A stretch of 64,000 bases of DNA from Cohnella fermenti (GTDB lineage: Bacteria > Bacillota > Bacilli > Paenibacillales > Paenibacillaceae): NCBI RefSeq assembly GCF_004801405.1, contig NZ_SSOB01000010.1:62001-126000 (forward strand), in the 5' to 3' direction. Under the pieces are notes generated by a model that saw only the letters and a program-made list of their open reading frames with translations, was not told where the DNA came from and did not search any database. The position numbers were made by a program, and so were the translations under genes. Shown here piece after piece: positions 27,240-36,220 of this stretch; position 1 is the stretch's first letter, and each line of letters opens with the position of its first letter.

Positions 27240-30200
27240 TTAGACCGGAACAGCCAACAGCTCGCGAATATCCTCTTCCGACAGCGAAGACAACGAAGCC
27301 TCTCCCGATTGAATGACCTCGTTCGCGATATCCTTTTTCCTCTGCTGCAGCTCGTATATTTTCTCCTCGATTGTCCCTTGAGTTACCAACCGCATCACCT
27401 GCACGACCTTCTTCTGCCCGATTCGGTAGGCCCGATCCGCTGCCTGCTGCTCGACAGCCGGATTCCACCACAGATCGAACAGAATGACCGTGTCCGCGCC
27501 CGTCAGGTTGAGTCCGGTTCCGCCCGCCTTGAGCGAGATGAGGAAAATATCGTTCTCCCCCGAATTGAACCGGTCGCACAGTTGAAGCCGTTCCGCGGAC
27601 GGCGTGCTGCCATCGAGGTAGAAGCATGGTCGGCCCGCTGCGGCCAGCTCGCCGCGAATCATCTCCAGCATGCTCGTGAACTGGGAGAAGATCAACAGCC
27701 TCCTGCCGTTGTCCAAGCACTCCTCGACCGTCTCGAGCAATTGCTCCAGCTTGCCGGACTCGCCCTTGTAATCCTCTACGAACAACGCCGGGTGACAGCA
27801 GATCTGACGCAGGCGGGTCAAGCCGGCGAGAATCTTCATTCGGCCTTGCTGGAAGCCGTTCGCCTGCAGCGTCTCCTCCGTCTCGGAGCGAAGCTTCTCC
27901 AGATAAGCCGCATAGATCTTCTTCTGAGAGACGGCAAGCTCGGAGTACAGAACGGATTCGATCTTCTCCGGAAGCTCCGTCAGCACCTCGCTCTTCATTC
28001 TTCTCAAGACGAAGGGACGAATAATTCTTGCTATCTTGTCGGGGGCCATCGCCGTGAACGCCTTCTCGCTCTCGAACAGCCCAGGGAATACGACGTCGAA
28101 GATCGACCACAGCTCCCCCAGCCGATTCTCGATCGGCGTGCCGGTCAGGGCGAAACGGCGCCCGGCGGTGACCCGTTTGAGCGTCTGGGCGGTCTGCGAC
28201 GAGCGGTTCTTGAATGCCTGCGCCTCGTCCAGAATGAGGATGCCGAACGGCTTGCCCTCGTAGAATTCGATGTCCCGCCGAAGCAGCGGATACGAGGTGA
28301 TGATCACATCGACAGCCGAATCGATGTCCTGCTCCAGCATCCCCTCCCGCTCCGCCTTCGCTCCCGCAACGACCGACGTCCGCAACTGCGGAGCGAACTT
28401 GCGAATCTCGCTCTCCCAGTTGTAGACGAGGGACGCCGGACAGACGACCAGAGACGGCCTTCGTTCGCCGGCTGCCGCTTGCTGCTCCTCCCTCTCCGAC
28501 ACCATGTAGGCAATGCTCTGAAGTGTTTTGCCCAAGCCCATGTCATCAGCCAGAATGCCCCCGAATCGGTAGAACGACAGCGTCTTGAGCCACTGGAAGC
28601 CTTCCTTCTGATAGTCGCGCAGAATCGCGCCGAGCGAATCCGGCAGCGGATGCTCGAGATCCGCCGGGTTCCGCATCCTCTCCAGCAATTGCCGGAGCTT
28701 GCTCCCCCACTTGATTCGCAAGGAACCGTGCCCCGGCTCCGTCCGATCCGACATTCGCAGTCCGCGGACGGCCGGAAGCTGGATGCGGCTTCCCTTGATC
28801 TCGGACTTGCGGATATCCATATCGCTCATCATACTGGCCGCTTCCCGGAATTCCTCCTGTTCCAGAGAGAGGAAGGCTCCGCTTGGCAGCCGGTAATACC
28901 GCCGCTTCTCCACCAGCGACTGCAGAATTCGGCGAATCTCCCGTTCATCGATTCCTTCCATGTCGAAGCGAATCTCGAGCCAATCATAGCTCGAATCCAC
29001 ATCCACGGAAGCTCGAGGACGTTGGCTCATCGGCTGAAGCAGCGTTCGTACGGCCGTCGTCGCGAACACCTCGGCCTGCTTCTCCCAGACGGGGATGCGG
29101 TTGTAGAGGAAGTCGTAGATATCGTCTTCGTTCGCCAATACGCGGTCGTCTGCCTCTCCTGCCCATGGACTCGCGTCAAGCAAAGCCGTCAGTTGCGCTT
29201 CCCGCTCCAGATTCCTCACCAGAACGATGTCCGAGGCTTCCGACGGCTCCTTCCTCCTCGTCCCCTTGCGGGTCTGAACAAGAATCTGCCCCCCGTAGTC
29301 GAACTCCAGTCTGGTATGCAGCGATTCGTCCTTATAGTCCAGATACAGCTTGGCCTTCAGCTCAGGCTGCACGATCCGTTCTTCCAGCGACTTCTCGATA
29401 TGGACACGGCCCAGCTTCCGCAGGGAAGGAAGAGCCCGTTCCAGGAAGTCGCTCAGCTTGGCAGGCGGGATTACCACATCGGAACGCCGCTCCATCTCGA
29501 ACCAGCTCTTGACCGCAGACAGATGGCGAAGCTCATCCGGGTTAACGGATACCAGCTTACCGTTCTCTACGGCCAGTCCGTATTCCGAGAGAAGCCCGAT
29601 TCTATCGAGCCCTCTGGGCTTCACGGAATAGGCTTTCTTATTGGGTGCCTGCCCCACATCGAACGACAGGGAGAGCATCGACGGTTCTATTGACGGCAGG
29701 GGACCGCAGGATTGCCCGTCAATCTCAAGGGTGGCATTCACTTGGCCAAGCTTGTCCCGAAGCGCCTCCCACGAGCCCGGCGGCACGCGCAACACCCGGT
29801 GATTCTTGTTCGGGTCGTAGTAGTAAGATGCCCTTCCCCCGGTGAAGAACTCCTCACTGTGCCGTATCTGCGCGAGTGCCCGCAACACTTCTTCATCCTC
29901 TTCCCTGAACCGATGAAGGTTCGGGTTGAACGTGAACGACTTCGAGAACGGGTTAATCTCGCATTGCTCCATATTGTCCAGAAACTCCCGAATCTTCGGA
30001 ACGACGTACAGCCGCTTCGGCCCCACCTTCAGCTCAATCTCAATCAGCGACGCATAGCGGTGCGACTCCAGAGTCGCCTTCACAATAAACTCGACCCCGA
30101 TCACGGCCAACTCGTCTCCGTTCGCCGCAGTGGGCACCGCCCTCAAGCCACGTCCTCCGGAGGGGGCGAACAGTTGCAGGAACTGATTGGCATAGCGATT

Positions 30201-30617
30201 CTCCAGTTCCGCAGACCCCGGTATGGCCGACGCCGGCATTCCGCCGAACATGGGCATCGACAAAAAGCTGGACGATCGGCCAGCCTTCTTCTGAGACATC
30301 GTTTCACTGGCCAAGCCCGTATCCTGGTCAATCAGAGCCAGCATAACCGTCACGATGTGCGTGCATTCCGAGTCAACGTCGAACGCTGGACAGTTGCAAT
30401 AGGTATCCACATACTCACCGTATTCGTCCCAATCCAGTTGTACATCGTACTTCTCTCCCAGGCTGCCCCGAACGATCGCTTCGCAATGACCGGAGTCCGT
30501 GGATCGTTCAAGCTTCAGGACATACCTGGCGTTGAAGTAGGCCCTCGCTTGCTGATAATCTTGATTATCGAACCGCTCTCTGACATCGGCTTGATCGAGG
30601 GGGAATTCGTAAACCAT
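27240..30617 (-). CDS. SWIM zinc-finger plus SNF2-family DNA-translocating ATPase
   Basis: Predicted DNA-dependent ATPase of the bacterial SNF2/Rad54-like group (Bacillus YwqA type). The 1125-residue protein starts at ATG 30617 (MVYEFPLDQADVRERF), which AAAGGA precedes by 9 bases. An N-terminal SWIM zinc motif lies at about 72-88 (YCNCPAFDVDSECTHIV). The SNF2 core follows: motif I DDMGLGKTLQSIAYM near 690, motif II DEAQ near 795, then Helicase_C with LIFSQFTSMLE, KAGGTGLNLTGADTVI and QAADRAYRIGQ near 1057. The DEAQ box and the Ala-X-Arg-X-X-Arg-X-Gly-Gln end are typical of Swi2/Snf2 proteins. It probably remodels protein-DNA complexes during repair or transcription; its exact role is not known from sequence. 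Confidence 0.9.
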   Translation of the reverse strand: MVYEFPLDQADVRERFDNQDYQQARAYFNARYVLKLERSTDSGHCEAIVRGSLGEKYDVQLDWDEYGEYVDTYCNCPAFDVDSECTHIVTVMLALIDQDTGLASETMSQKKAGRSSSFLSMPMFGGMPASAIPGSAELENRYANQFLQLFAPSGGRGLRAVPTAANGDELAVIGVEFIVKATLESHRYASLIEIELKVGPKRLYVVPKIREFLDNMEQCEINPFSKSFTFNPNLHRFREEDEEVLRALAQIRHSEEFFTGGRASYYYDPNKNHRVLRVPPGSWEALRDKLGQVNATLEIDGQSCGPLPSIEPSMLSLSFDVGQAPNKKAYSVKPRGLDRIGLLSEYGLAVENGKLVSVNPDELRHLSAVKSWFEMERRSDVVIPPAKLSDFLERALPSLRKLGRVHIEKSLEERIVQPELKAKLYLDYKDESLHTRLEFDYGGQILVQTRKGTRRKEPSEASDIVLVRNLEREAQLTALLDASPWAGEADDRVLANEDDIYDFLYNRIPVWEKQAEVFATTAVRTLLQPMSQRPRASVDVDSSYDWLEIRFDMEGIDEREIRRILQSLVEKRRYYRLPSGAFLSLEQEEFREAASMMSDMDIRKSEIKGSRIQLPAVRGLRMSDRTEPGHGSLRIKWGSKLRQLLERMRNPADLEHPLPDSLGAILRDYQKEGFQWLKTLSFYRFGGILADDMGLGKTLQSIAYMVSEREEQQAAAGERRPSLVVCPASLVYNWESEIRKFAPQLRTSVVAGAKAEREGMLEQDIDSAVDVIITSYPLLRRDIEFYEGKPFGILILDEAQAFKNRSSQTAQTLKRVTAGRRFALTGTPIENRLGELWSIFDVVFPGLFESEKAFTAMAPDKIARIIRPFVLRRMKSEVLTELPEKIESVLYSELAVSQKKIYAAYLEKLRSETEETLQANGFQQGRMKILAGLTRLRQICCHPALFVEDYKGESGKLEQLLETVEECLDNGRRLLIFSQFTSMLEMIRGELAAAGRPCFYLDGSTPSAERLQLCDRFNSGENDIFLISLKAGGTGLNLTGADTVILFDLWWNPAVEQQAADRAYRIGQKKVVQVMRLVTQGTIEEKIYELQQRKKDIANEVIQSGEASLSSLSEEDIRELLAVPV

Positions 30618-30684
30618 TCTGCTCATTCCTTTACGCAAGCTCTCTTATGCACCATTATAACAGGCTGCTTGTCGGAATGCAGAC

Positions 30685-30713
30685 AAAATAAGCCCCGGAT
30701 CGCTCCGAGGCTT
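30685..30713 (-). terminator. Terminator of the cold-shock gene
   Basis: AAGCCTCGG and CCGGGGCTT form a stem with a 5-base loop, followed by ATTTTG on the minus strand, about 80 bases after the csp stop. Confidence 0.75.
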
Positions 30714-30794
30714 GGGTGGCCGGCAAATCGTTACGTTAACCGGTTCTCTCTATTCCTTTATGACAAGGAGGCGCGATCGCGCCGATGATTACGA

Positions 30795-30992
30795 TTACGC
30801 TCTAACGACGTTCGCTGCTTGCGGGCCTCTGGCGCCTTGCACAATGTCAAACTCAACGGATTGGCCCTCTTCGAGAGACTTGTATCCGTCCATCTGGATT
30901 GCGGAGAAGTGAACGAACACGTCGCCGCCTTGCTCAGTCTCAATGAATCCATAACCCTTCTCTGCATTGAACCATTTAACTTTACCTTGCAT
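30795..30992 (-). CDS. Cold-shock protein, CspA/CspB family
   Basis: Small single-stranded RNA-binding protein of 65 residues, [21 protein letters not shown], with RNP1 (KGYGFI) and RNP2 (DVFVHF) of the five-stranded OB fold. It acts as an RNA chaperone in cold or growth transitions. ATG 30992 gives the standard length; an in-frame ATG upstream would add an unrelated [11 protein letters not shown] extension, and AAGGGA lies between the two. A consensus promoter lies at 31053-31082 and a terminator at 30685-30713, so this is a single-gene transcript. Confidence 0.95.
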   Translation of the reverse strand: MQGKVKWFNAEKGYGFIETEQGGDVFVHFSAIQMDGYKSLEEGQSVEFDIVQGARGPQAANVVRA

Positions 30993-31052
30993 GTGCTGAA
31001 CATTCCCTTCATTTTCAATTGACATAGGCGATTTGGCCTGGCCCACACCCCG

Positions 31053-31082
31053 AATATACCATTAGGGAAAGTTTGGTGTCAA
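31053..31082 (-). promoter_or_regulatory. Promoter of the cold-shock gene
   Basis: On the minus strand: -35 TTGACA (31082-31077, perfect), 18-base spacer, -10 TATATT (31058-31053). The untranslated leader would be about 55 bases. Confidence 0.8.
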
Positions 31083-31115
31083 TGGGGAATTGTAAGCGGT
31101 GTCATTGAGCTTCGA

Positions 31116-32294
31116 TTATTTGTCGAGTGTTCCTAATAGGACTGCAGTCTCCCTGACGGATCGGACAACGTATTCGACATCATCATTCGACATGGCTGGG
31201 AAAATAGGCAGAGACAACGCGGTACGGTAGTATCGTTCGGACTCCGGATACGCTTGCTCCGAGTAGCCTCGCTCGCTGTAATACGGCTGACGATAGATCG
31301 GGATATAATGAACCTGCACGCCGAGGTTGCGGTCCCGCAGCTCTGCGAACGCCCGGTCGCGTCCGCCCTCCAGGACCTCCCCGTCCCAGCGAAGGACGTA
31401 CAGGTGCCAACTGGACTCCGCTGCGGCATGCTGCTTCGGGACGATCAATCCCGGAATATCCCGGAACGCAGCCGTATAGGCTTGGGCAATCTCCCGCCTG
31501 CGCTCGACGAAGCGATCCAGCTTGCCCATCTGGGAAGCGCCGAGCGCCGCCTGCAGATCGGTCATCCGGTAATTGTAGCCGAGCTCCTGCATCTCGTAAT
31601 ACCACGGACCATCGCAACGAGTCAGCTTCTCCGGATCGCGGGTCGTCCCGTGACTCCGGAACGCCTGCAGCCGGTCGCGATATTCCTCGCTGTCCGTCGC
31701 GATAACGCCGCCTTCTCCTGTCGTCACGTGCTTCACGGGGTGGAAGCTGAACATGGTCATGTCCGCCCAAGCCCCGACTTTTCTCCCGGCATAAGAAGCT
31801 CCCAGAGAGTGCGCCGCATCTTCGATCAAGACGAGACCGCGATCGCGCGCCAGCATGGAGAATCGCTCCATCTCGGCGGGCTGCCCTGTCAGATCGACAG
31901 GGATGATCGCCTTCGTCCGCGAAGTGATCGCCTTCTCGGCCGCATCCGGGTCCATGTTGTACGTATCCGGATCGATGTCCGCGAACACCGGAGTCCCGCC
32001 CTGGTAGAGAACACAGTTGCTGCTCGCCAGGAACGTCACCGGAGTCGTGATGACCTCATCGCCAGGCCCGATGCCCGCCGCGTAGCAAGCGCCATGCAGC
32101 GCAGCCGTGCCATTGCAGAATGCGACCGCGTATTTCGCTCCGACATAATCCGCTATTTTCCGCTCGAATCGCTCGATGGCCGGCCCTTGGGTTATATAGT
32201 CGCTCCGCAGAACGCTCACGACCGCCTGGATGTCATCTTCGTCAATGGACTGCTTGCCGTAAGGGAGCAGCGTCTCCCGCTTCGAAGTCGTCAT
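31116..32294 (-). CDS. pseC: UDP-4-keto-sugar aminotransferase of pseudaminic acid synthesis
   Basis: PLP enzyme of the DegT/DnrJ/EryC1 family that aminates C4 of the PseB product to UDP-4-amino-4,6-dideoxy-N-acetyl-L-altrosamine. The 392-residue protein has the PseC opening LLPYGKQSIDEDDIQAVV and SDYITQGPAIERFE, the cofactor segment EDAAHSLGA, and the Schiff-base lysine in FSFHPVKHVTTGEGG. ATG 32294 (MTTSKRETLLPYG) is preceded by GAGGTGCGG; GTG 32303 is less likely. It closes a 15-gene minus-strand train. Its substrate supplier pseB lies about 27 kb upstream, at 58036. Confidence 0.92.
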   Translation of the reverse strand: MTTSKRETLLPYGKQSIDEDDIQAVVSVLRSDYITQGPAIERFERKIADYVGAKYAVAFCNGTAALHGACYAAGIGPGDEVITTPVTFLASSNCVLYQGGTPVFADIDPDTYNMDPDAAEKAITSRTKAIIPVDLTGQPAEMERFSMLARDRGLVLIEDAAHSLGASYAGRKVGAWADMTMFSFHPVKHVTTGEGGVIATDSEEYRDRLQAFRSHGTTRDPEKLTRCDGPWYYEMQELGYNYRMTDLQAALGASQMGKLDRFVERRREIAQAYTAAFRDIPGLIVPKQHAAAESSWHLYVLRWDGEVLEGGRDRAFAELRDRNLGVQVHYIPIYRQPYYSERGYSEQAYPESERYYRTALSLPIFPAMSNDDVEYVVRSVRETAVLLGTLDK

Positions 32295-32304
32295 GCACCG
32301 CACC

Positions 32305-33252
32305 TCAAATCAAGTTAGTCGTCCGAATCCAATCCTCGGTTCTCCGAATGCCTTCCTCCAGCGTCACTTGCGGCGCCCAGCCAAGCAATCTGTTCGCCTT
32401 CGAGGAATCGCACAGCAGCTTCGCAATCTCGCTCTGAGGGTGAATATGCTCGACATGCTCGATTCGGGATTGGTCTTCCATAATAAGTCCCGCCAACTCG
32501 TTGATGGAGATGTCGCGACCGAGTCCGGCATTGACGATATGACCGTTCACGGCATCCGAGTATCCGGCTTGAACGACAAAATTCGCGCAATCTTCGACAT
32601 ACAGCAAGTCCCGGGTCTGGGTTCCGTCTCCGTAGATTTTGACCCCTTGCCCATTGACCTTATTCTTGAGGAAAATCGCAACAACGCCGCCCTCGCCCCC
32701 TGTCTTCTGATAAGGACCGTACGTGTTGAAGGGGCGGATGACCACGGCAGGCAGACCGTACGCATAATAATAGGAGAGAACGATATTCTCTGCGGCGATC
32801 TTGCTCCCTGCATATGGCGAGGCCGGCTTGATCGGGTGGTGTTCCGCGATGCCGCCCTCCTCCGTGCAACGATCGTACACCATGCAGGTGCTCATAAACA
32901 CGACCTTCGCGTTATGCTTGCGGCACTGTTCCATGATATAGAAGGTACCGACCGTGTCGTTGTTGAACGTCGTTCGGGGATCGTCGATGGAGTCCTGCAC
33001 GTTGATCGAAGCTCCGAGGTGGTAGCAGATGTTAAACGAATGTTGGGTGAAAAGAGTATCGAGCAGCGGCTCGTCCAGGATCGATCCATGGATAAAGGAA
33101 CGGAGGCCGGGGTGGCTTTGGAGCTCTTCGAGGTTCGCCTCTCGCCCATTGGACAAGTCATCGAGAATCCAGACGGCGTGTCCGTCGTTCAGCAGCTTCT
33201 TCGCCACCCAGCGGCCGATAAAACCTGCTCCTCCGGTAAGTAAGATGTTCAT
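32305..33252 (-). CDS. NAD-dependent sugar epimerase/dehydratase (extended SDR)
   Basis: The 315-residue product is an extended short-chain dehydrogenase of the UDP-glucose epimerase/dTDP-glucose dehydratase type, acting on a nucleotide sugar. It has the Rossmann motif TGGAGFIG at 6-13, LDDLSNG, the active-site YAGSK (Tyr and Lys), and RPFNTYGPYQ. The usual dehydratase motif STDEVYG is replaced by STCMVYD, so it may not be a classical 4,6-dehydratase. ATG 33252 is preceded by GGAGAG. It lies between pseC and pseG, 10 and 20 bases away, so its sugar is likely used in the same glycan. Its product cannot be assigned. Confidence 0.8.
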   Translation of the reverse strand: MNILLTGGAGFIGRWVAKKLLNDGHAVWILDDLSNGREANLEELQSHPGLRSFIHGSILDEPLLDTLFTQHSFNICYHLGASINVQDSIDDPRTTFNNDTVGTFYIMEQCRKHNAKVVFMSTCMVYDRCTEEGGIAEHHPIKPASPYAGSKIAAENIVLSYYYAYGLPAVVIRPFNTYGPYQKTGGEGGVVAIFLKNKVNGQGVKIYGDGTQTRDLLYVEDCANFVVQAGYSDAVNGHIVNAGLGRDISINELAGLIMEDQSRIEHVEHIHPQSEIAKLLCDSSKANRLLGWAPQVTLEEGIRRTEDWIRTTNLI

Positions 33253-33272
33253 GTAGGTAGGTCTCTCCTTCA

Positions 33273-34361
33273 TTATTCGCTCTGAATGTTCCGCATGGCT
33301 TCCAGAATCGGGTCGGAACGGTGAGCGGCATCCTGGCTGCGTGTTACTCGTTGCGCCTGCTCCGCCATTCGAATCAAATCGCCTGGGGAAGCTTGAGCTC
33401 TTCTTAGCAGGCCGGTATACGTCGCCGCATCGATGTTCCCGTGATGCCCGGCGTTCCATACCGCTCCGAGCCGTGCCGCCTCCTCCACGCTATCCCGTTG
33501 ATTGTCCGCCGCGATGGCAACGGCGGAAGGCAGACCAAGGAAGCAGCGTTCCCACATCGCCACTCCGCCCGCCCCGAGAGCGAAGTCCGCCTCCGCGATC
33601 CGCTCCGCCATGTTCTCGACTTGAACGTGCAGCTTCAGGTTATGGAGCGCCTCGCATCGATTGCGAAGAGAAGCCAGCCGTGGATTCGATGCGCCGACGA
33701 TCACCTCGACGTGGAACAGTCGGTCATCACCCATGCACTCGATCGCGGATAACGCCTTGCTCGTCTCTTCCGTCGGATCGGAGCCCCCGAAGAAGACAAG
33801 CAGCCGCCCCAGCTTCCCGTCCCGTTCGCGCCGATGCCGGGGCTCGTAGAAGTCCGGCCTGAGAAGCAGATAACGGGGGCCGAGCAGCTTAACGCACCTC
33901 TCCGGAACCAGACCGTCGTAACGGCTCTCCAGGTTGGGCAACACATTCTGGTCAAGAAGAAGATCGGCTTCGTGGCAACGGTTGGCCAGGTCGTCGATAA
34001 CGAGCAAGCGCGGGCGTCCGCAACCTTCAAGAACGGCTTCTTCCCAGCGATAATCGAGGCCGTAATGATCGATTACAAGCCAATCCGGCGCGACTCCTTC
34101 CTCTTCCAGCACCGTTCGACAGTCCTCCGCATCCTTTTCCCAACTTGCTTCGGTTGTGGGTTCGTCCCCTGCCAGCCAGAGAACTCGATATCCTCGGGAA
34201 GCCAAGTAGCCGCCCATATGGCCTGCCAGAGGCTTGCAGAGGAAGAAGCATTCCGCCCCCTCCTTCGAGAGCCGGTCCGCAACAATCAAGCACCGCATCG
34301 TATGGCCGCTGCCGATCTCGCTCGAGGCGTCCGCCCGGAACACCACTCTTGGTACGCCCAT
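33273..34361 (-). CDS. pseG: UDP-2,4-diacetamido-trideoxy-altropyranose hydrolase
   Basis: Removes UDP from the diacetamido sugar to give the free hexose that PseI condenses with PEP. The 362-residue protein has a GT-B-like fold with the PseG signature GSGHTMRCL at about 17-25, the GxDYRWEEAVL segment around the SpsG motif, and LVFFGGSDPTEET. It starts three bases after the pseF stop, so translation is coupled. Bacillus SpsG is the nearest named relative by motif. The carboxyl end (about 300-362) shows no acetyltransferase fusion, unlike some PseG-PseH fusions, which matters for the missing PseH. Confidence 0.9.
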   Translation of the reverse strand: MGVPRVVFRADASSEIGSGHTMRCLIVADRLSKEGAECFFLCKPLAGHMGGYLASRGYRVLWLAGDEPTTEASWEKDAEDCRTVLEEEGVAPDWLVIDHYGLDYRWEEAVLEGCGRPRLLVIDDLANRCHEADLLLDQNVLPNLESRYDGLVPERCVKLLGPRYLLLRPDFYEPRHRRERDGKLGRLLVFFGGSDPTEETSKALSAIECMGDDRLFHVEVIVGASNPRLASLRNRCEALHNLKLHVQVENMAERIAEADFALGAGGVAMWERCFLGLPSAVAIAADNQRDSVEEAARLGAVWNAGHHGNIDAATYTGLLRRAQASPGDLIRMAEQAQRVTRSQDAAHRSDPILEAMRNIQSE

Positions 34362-34364
34362 ATG

Positions 34365-35090
34365 CTAGACCACCGGCTTCTGTTCGATATGAGAATTCAG
34401 CTTGGCAACCTCGGGATGGCGATTCAAGTAGTCCACGACCGCCTGCGAAGGAACGAGCTTGTCCCCGGAGAAGGCTTCCGCCACGGCTTGGCATAACGCA
34501 TAGTCTTCCTCGGTATCCAACGTGATTCTTAGCTCAGGATATTGAAGCGCCTTGGGAACAGGCACCTCTGTCGTCGGATAGCCCTCCGGGAACTCCTTCG
34601 CATAATAGGTCACATGCTCGCGGTGCCTCGGTTCCTGCCCCTCCGCATCCATTCGAAGCAGGGCATCGTAGGAGACGAGCTCGACAACCAGCCCTCTGGG
34701 GATATCCCCCGACCACACGATGGCGTCGGACGGCTGATTAGCCATCGCCGACAGGAATTTGTCCGCAAGATGATAATCGACGAAGGGGCAATCTCCGGTT
34801 ACCCGCATGACATAGTCGGGCTTATACGGCTTCGCGGCCTCCACGTACCGACTCAGCACGTCATCCTCGGAGCCCCGGTAACAGGACACTCCCTGCTCCG
34901 CACACCAATGTTCAATTGGATCGTCCTGAGGCAGACGCGACGTCGCCACAACGACATCCAGCGTAGCCTGAACTTGGCGGCAACGTGAGACGACGTAATC
35001 CATTACCGTCGAGTCGCCCAAGGGCATCAGCACCTTGCCGGGCAGACGCGAGGAGCCCATTCGGGCTTGTATGATGATTAGGGTGGTCAT
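34365..35090 (-). CDS. pseF: CMP-pseudaminic acid synthetase (SpsF/PseF-type cytidylyltransferase)
   Basis: Activates the nonulosonic acid with CTP. The 241-residue protein starts MTTLIIIQARMGSSRLPGKV, the nucleotide-binding signature of SpsF-like cytidylyltransferases, and has RVTGDCPFVD and ITLDTEEDYALC. AGGTGA precedes ATG 35090. Its position between pseG and the acyltransferase/pseI pair fits CMP-Pse formation. SpsF-type enzymes are sometimes annotated as glycosyltransferases; the motifs here are those of a nucleotidyltransferase. Confidence 0.88.
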   Translation of the reverse strand: MTTLIIIQARMGSSRLPGKVLMPLGDSTVMDYVVSRCRQVQATLDVVVATSRLPQDDPIEHWCAEQGVSCYRGSEDDVLSRYVEAAKPYKPDYVMRVTGDCPFVDYHLADKFLSAMANQPSDAIVWSGDIPRGLVVELVSYDALLRMDAEGQEPRHREHVTYYAKEFPEGYPTTEVPVPKALQYPELRITLDTEEDYALCQAVAEAFSGDKLVPSQAVVDYLNRHPEVAKLNSHIEQKPVV

Positions 35091-35119
35091 GGGGGTTCAC
35101 CTGATCTTGTGTTATTTCA

Positions 35120-36148
35120 CTAATCAAACAAACTGGTTTCCTTCCAATACGTACGGTTCCCTATATACTCGGAATGGAGAAATGAATAGGGGAATGTCTT
35201 TCCAACGTGTGCTTTATCCCATGCAATATCCTTCTTGATCATTTTCGCTGGCGTTCCAACTGCTATACAATTATTGGGAATATTCCCCTTTACCAAACTG
35301 CTGTGCCCAATAACGCTTCCCTCGCCAATTGAGCATCCGGACAATAAGGTAACCGAGTAGGCTAACCACACATGATGGCCAATTTCTATGGACCTGGCTG
35401 GATTTATTCGCTGCCCATCATGAACACTGAAGATAGGATGGCTATCGTGAGTTCGAATTTGAACGCCTGTGGCGAACATGCAATCGTCCCCGATTGTTAC
35501 CTTTGTTTCTTCTGCGGTCATAATCAAACAATCGGCTGTTACAAAAAGATCACATCCGATTCTGACTTCACACCCGTTCCCAATATTAATTAACCCTCGG
35601 TATAGAGACCTCGGCCCAATTGATAAGTATCCATTATTTGCTTCAAATCGAATCGTGCATTTCTCTAATTTCACCCCATTCGCTATTTCTAATCGATTGT
35701 TTTTGCCTTTAAAAATAACCTTGCTATCTGCTCCTTGAAATTTCCCTGAAATGGAGTTGTTTAATTCATCCGAGTAATCTTCAGCAGAGGAGAGTGAGAT
35801 TATAGGGAATTTACAGAAATAATAATAGTTCTCGTCACTGTCATATCCGAATTGCTGCAACTTCTTCTCAATCCTCGAGTCAAACTTCGTCGTTGCTACA
35901 AAAATAAAATAATCACTACTATTGTTTAATAAAGTGTCCGGCAAAAAAATAGGAATTCCTTCGTATGCCTGTCCCGCCTTTTCATTATCTGAATCTAGAA
36001 AATAGGAGACACGAAACCCGAGTTCCTCTATTATTAACGACAGTTGTTTACCATGTGTTCCAACACCCCAAATGACAATCCGCTTATCACTTAGTTTATT
36101 CTCATTCTTCATACTTAAAATTTTATTTATCATTTGGTTTCTATTCAC
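35120..36148 (-). CDS. Rossmann module fused to a left-handed beta-helix acyltransferase
   Basis: A 342-residue fusion. Residues about 20-105 form the Rossmann-like module seen in six other proteins of this island (RIVIWGVGTHG, then FLDSDNEKAG, then GIPIFLPDTL). From about 165 on there are hexapeptide repeats ending in a loop and VIGHSSLVKGNIPNNCIAVGTPAKMIKKD, the end of the maltose/galactoside acetyltransferase family. The start is GTG 36148, preceded by GGGAGG at 9 bases. It lies between pseF and pseI, and no GNAT-type PseH is present in the island, so it may acetylate the 4-amino group in pseudaminic acid synthesis. The gene is clearly more AT-rich than its two neighbours. Confidence 0.75.
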   Translation of the reverse strand: MNRNQMINKILSMKNENKLSDKRIVIWGVGTHGKQLSLIIEELGFRVSYFLDSDNEKAGQAYEGIPIFLPDTLLNNSSDYFIFVATTKFDSRIEKKLQQFGYDSDENYYYFCKFPIISLSSAEDYSDELNNSISGKFQGADSKVIFKGKNNRLEIANGVKLEKCTIRFEANNGYLSIGPRSLYRGLINIGNGCEVRIGCDLFVTADCLIMTAEETKVTIGDDCMFATGVQIRTHDSHPIFSVHDGQRINPARSIEIGHHVWLAYSVTLLSGCSIGEGSVIGHSSLVKGNIPNNCIAVGTPAKMIKKDIAWDKAHVGKTFPYSFLHSEYIGNRTYWKETSLFD

Positions 36149-36220
36149 ATTTAATATCCTCCCGATGATTTGGCAATCGCAACATCATTGCGAGCAGATA
36201 AGTGCGATCACACATACATT

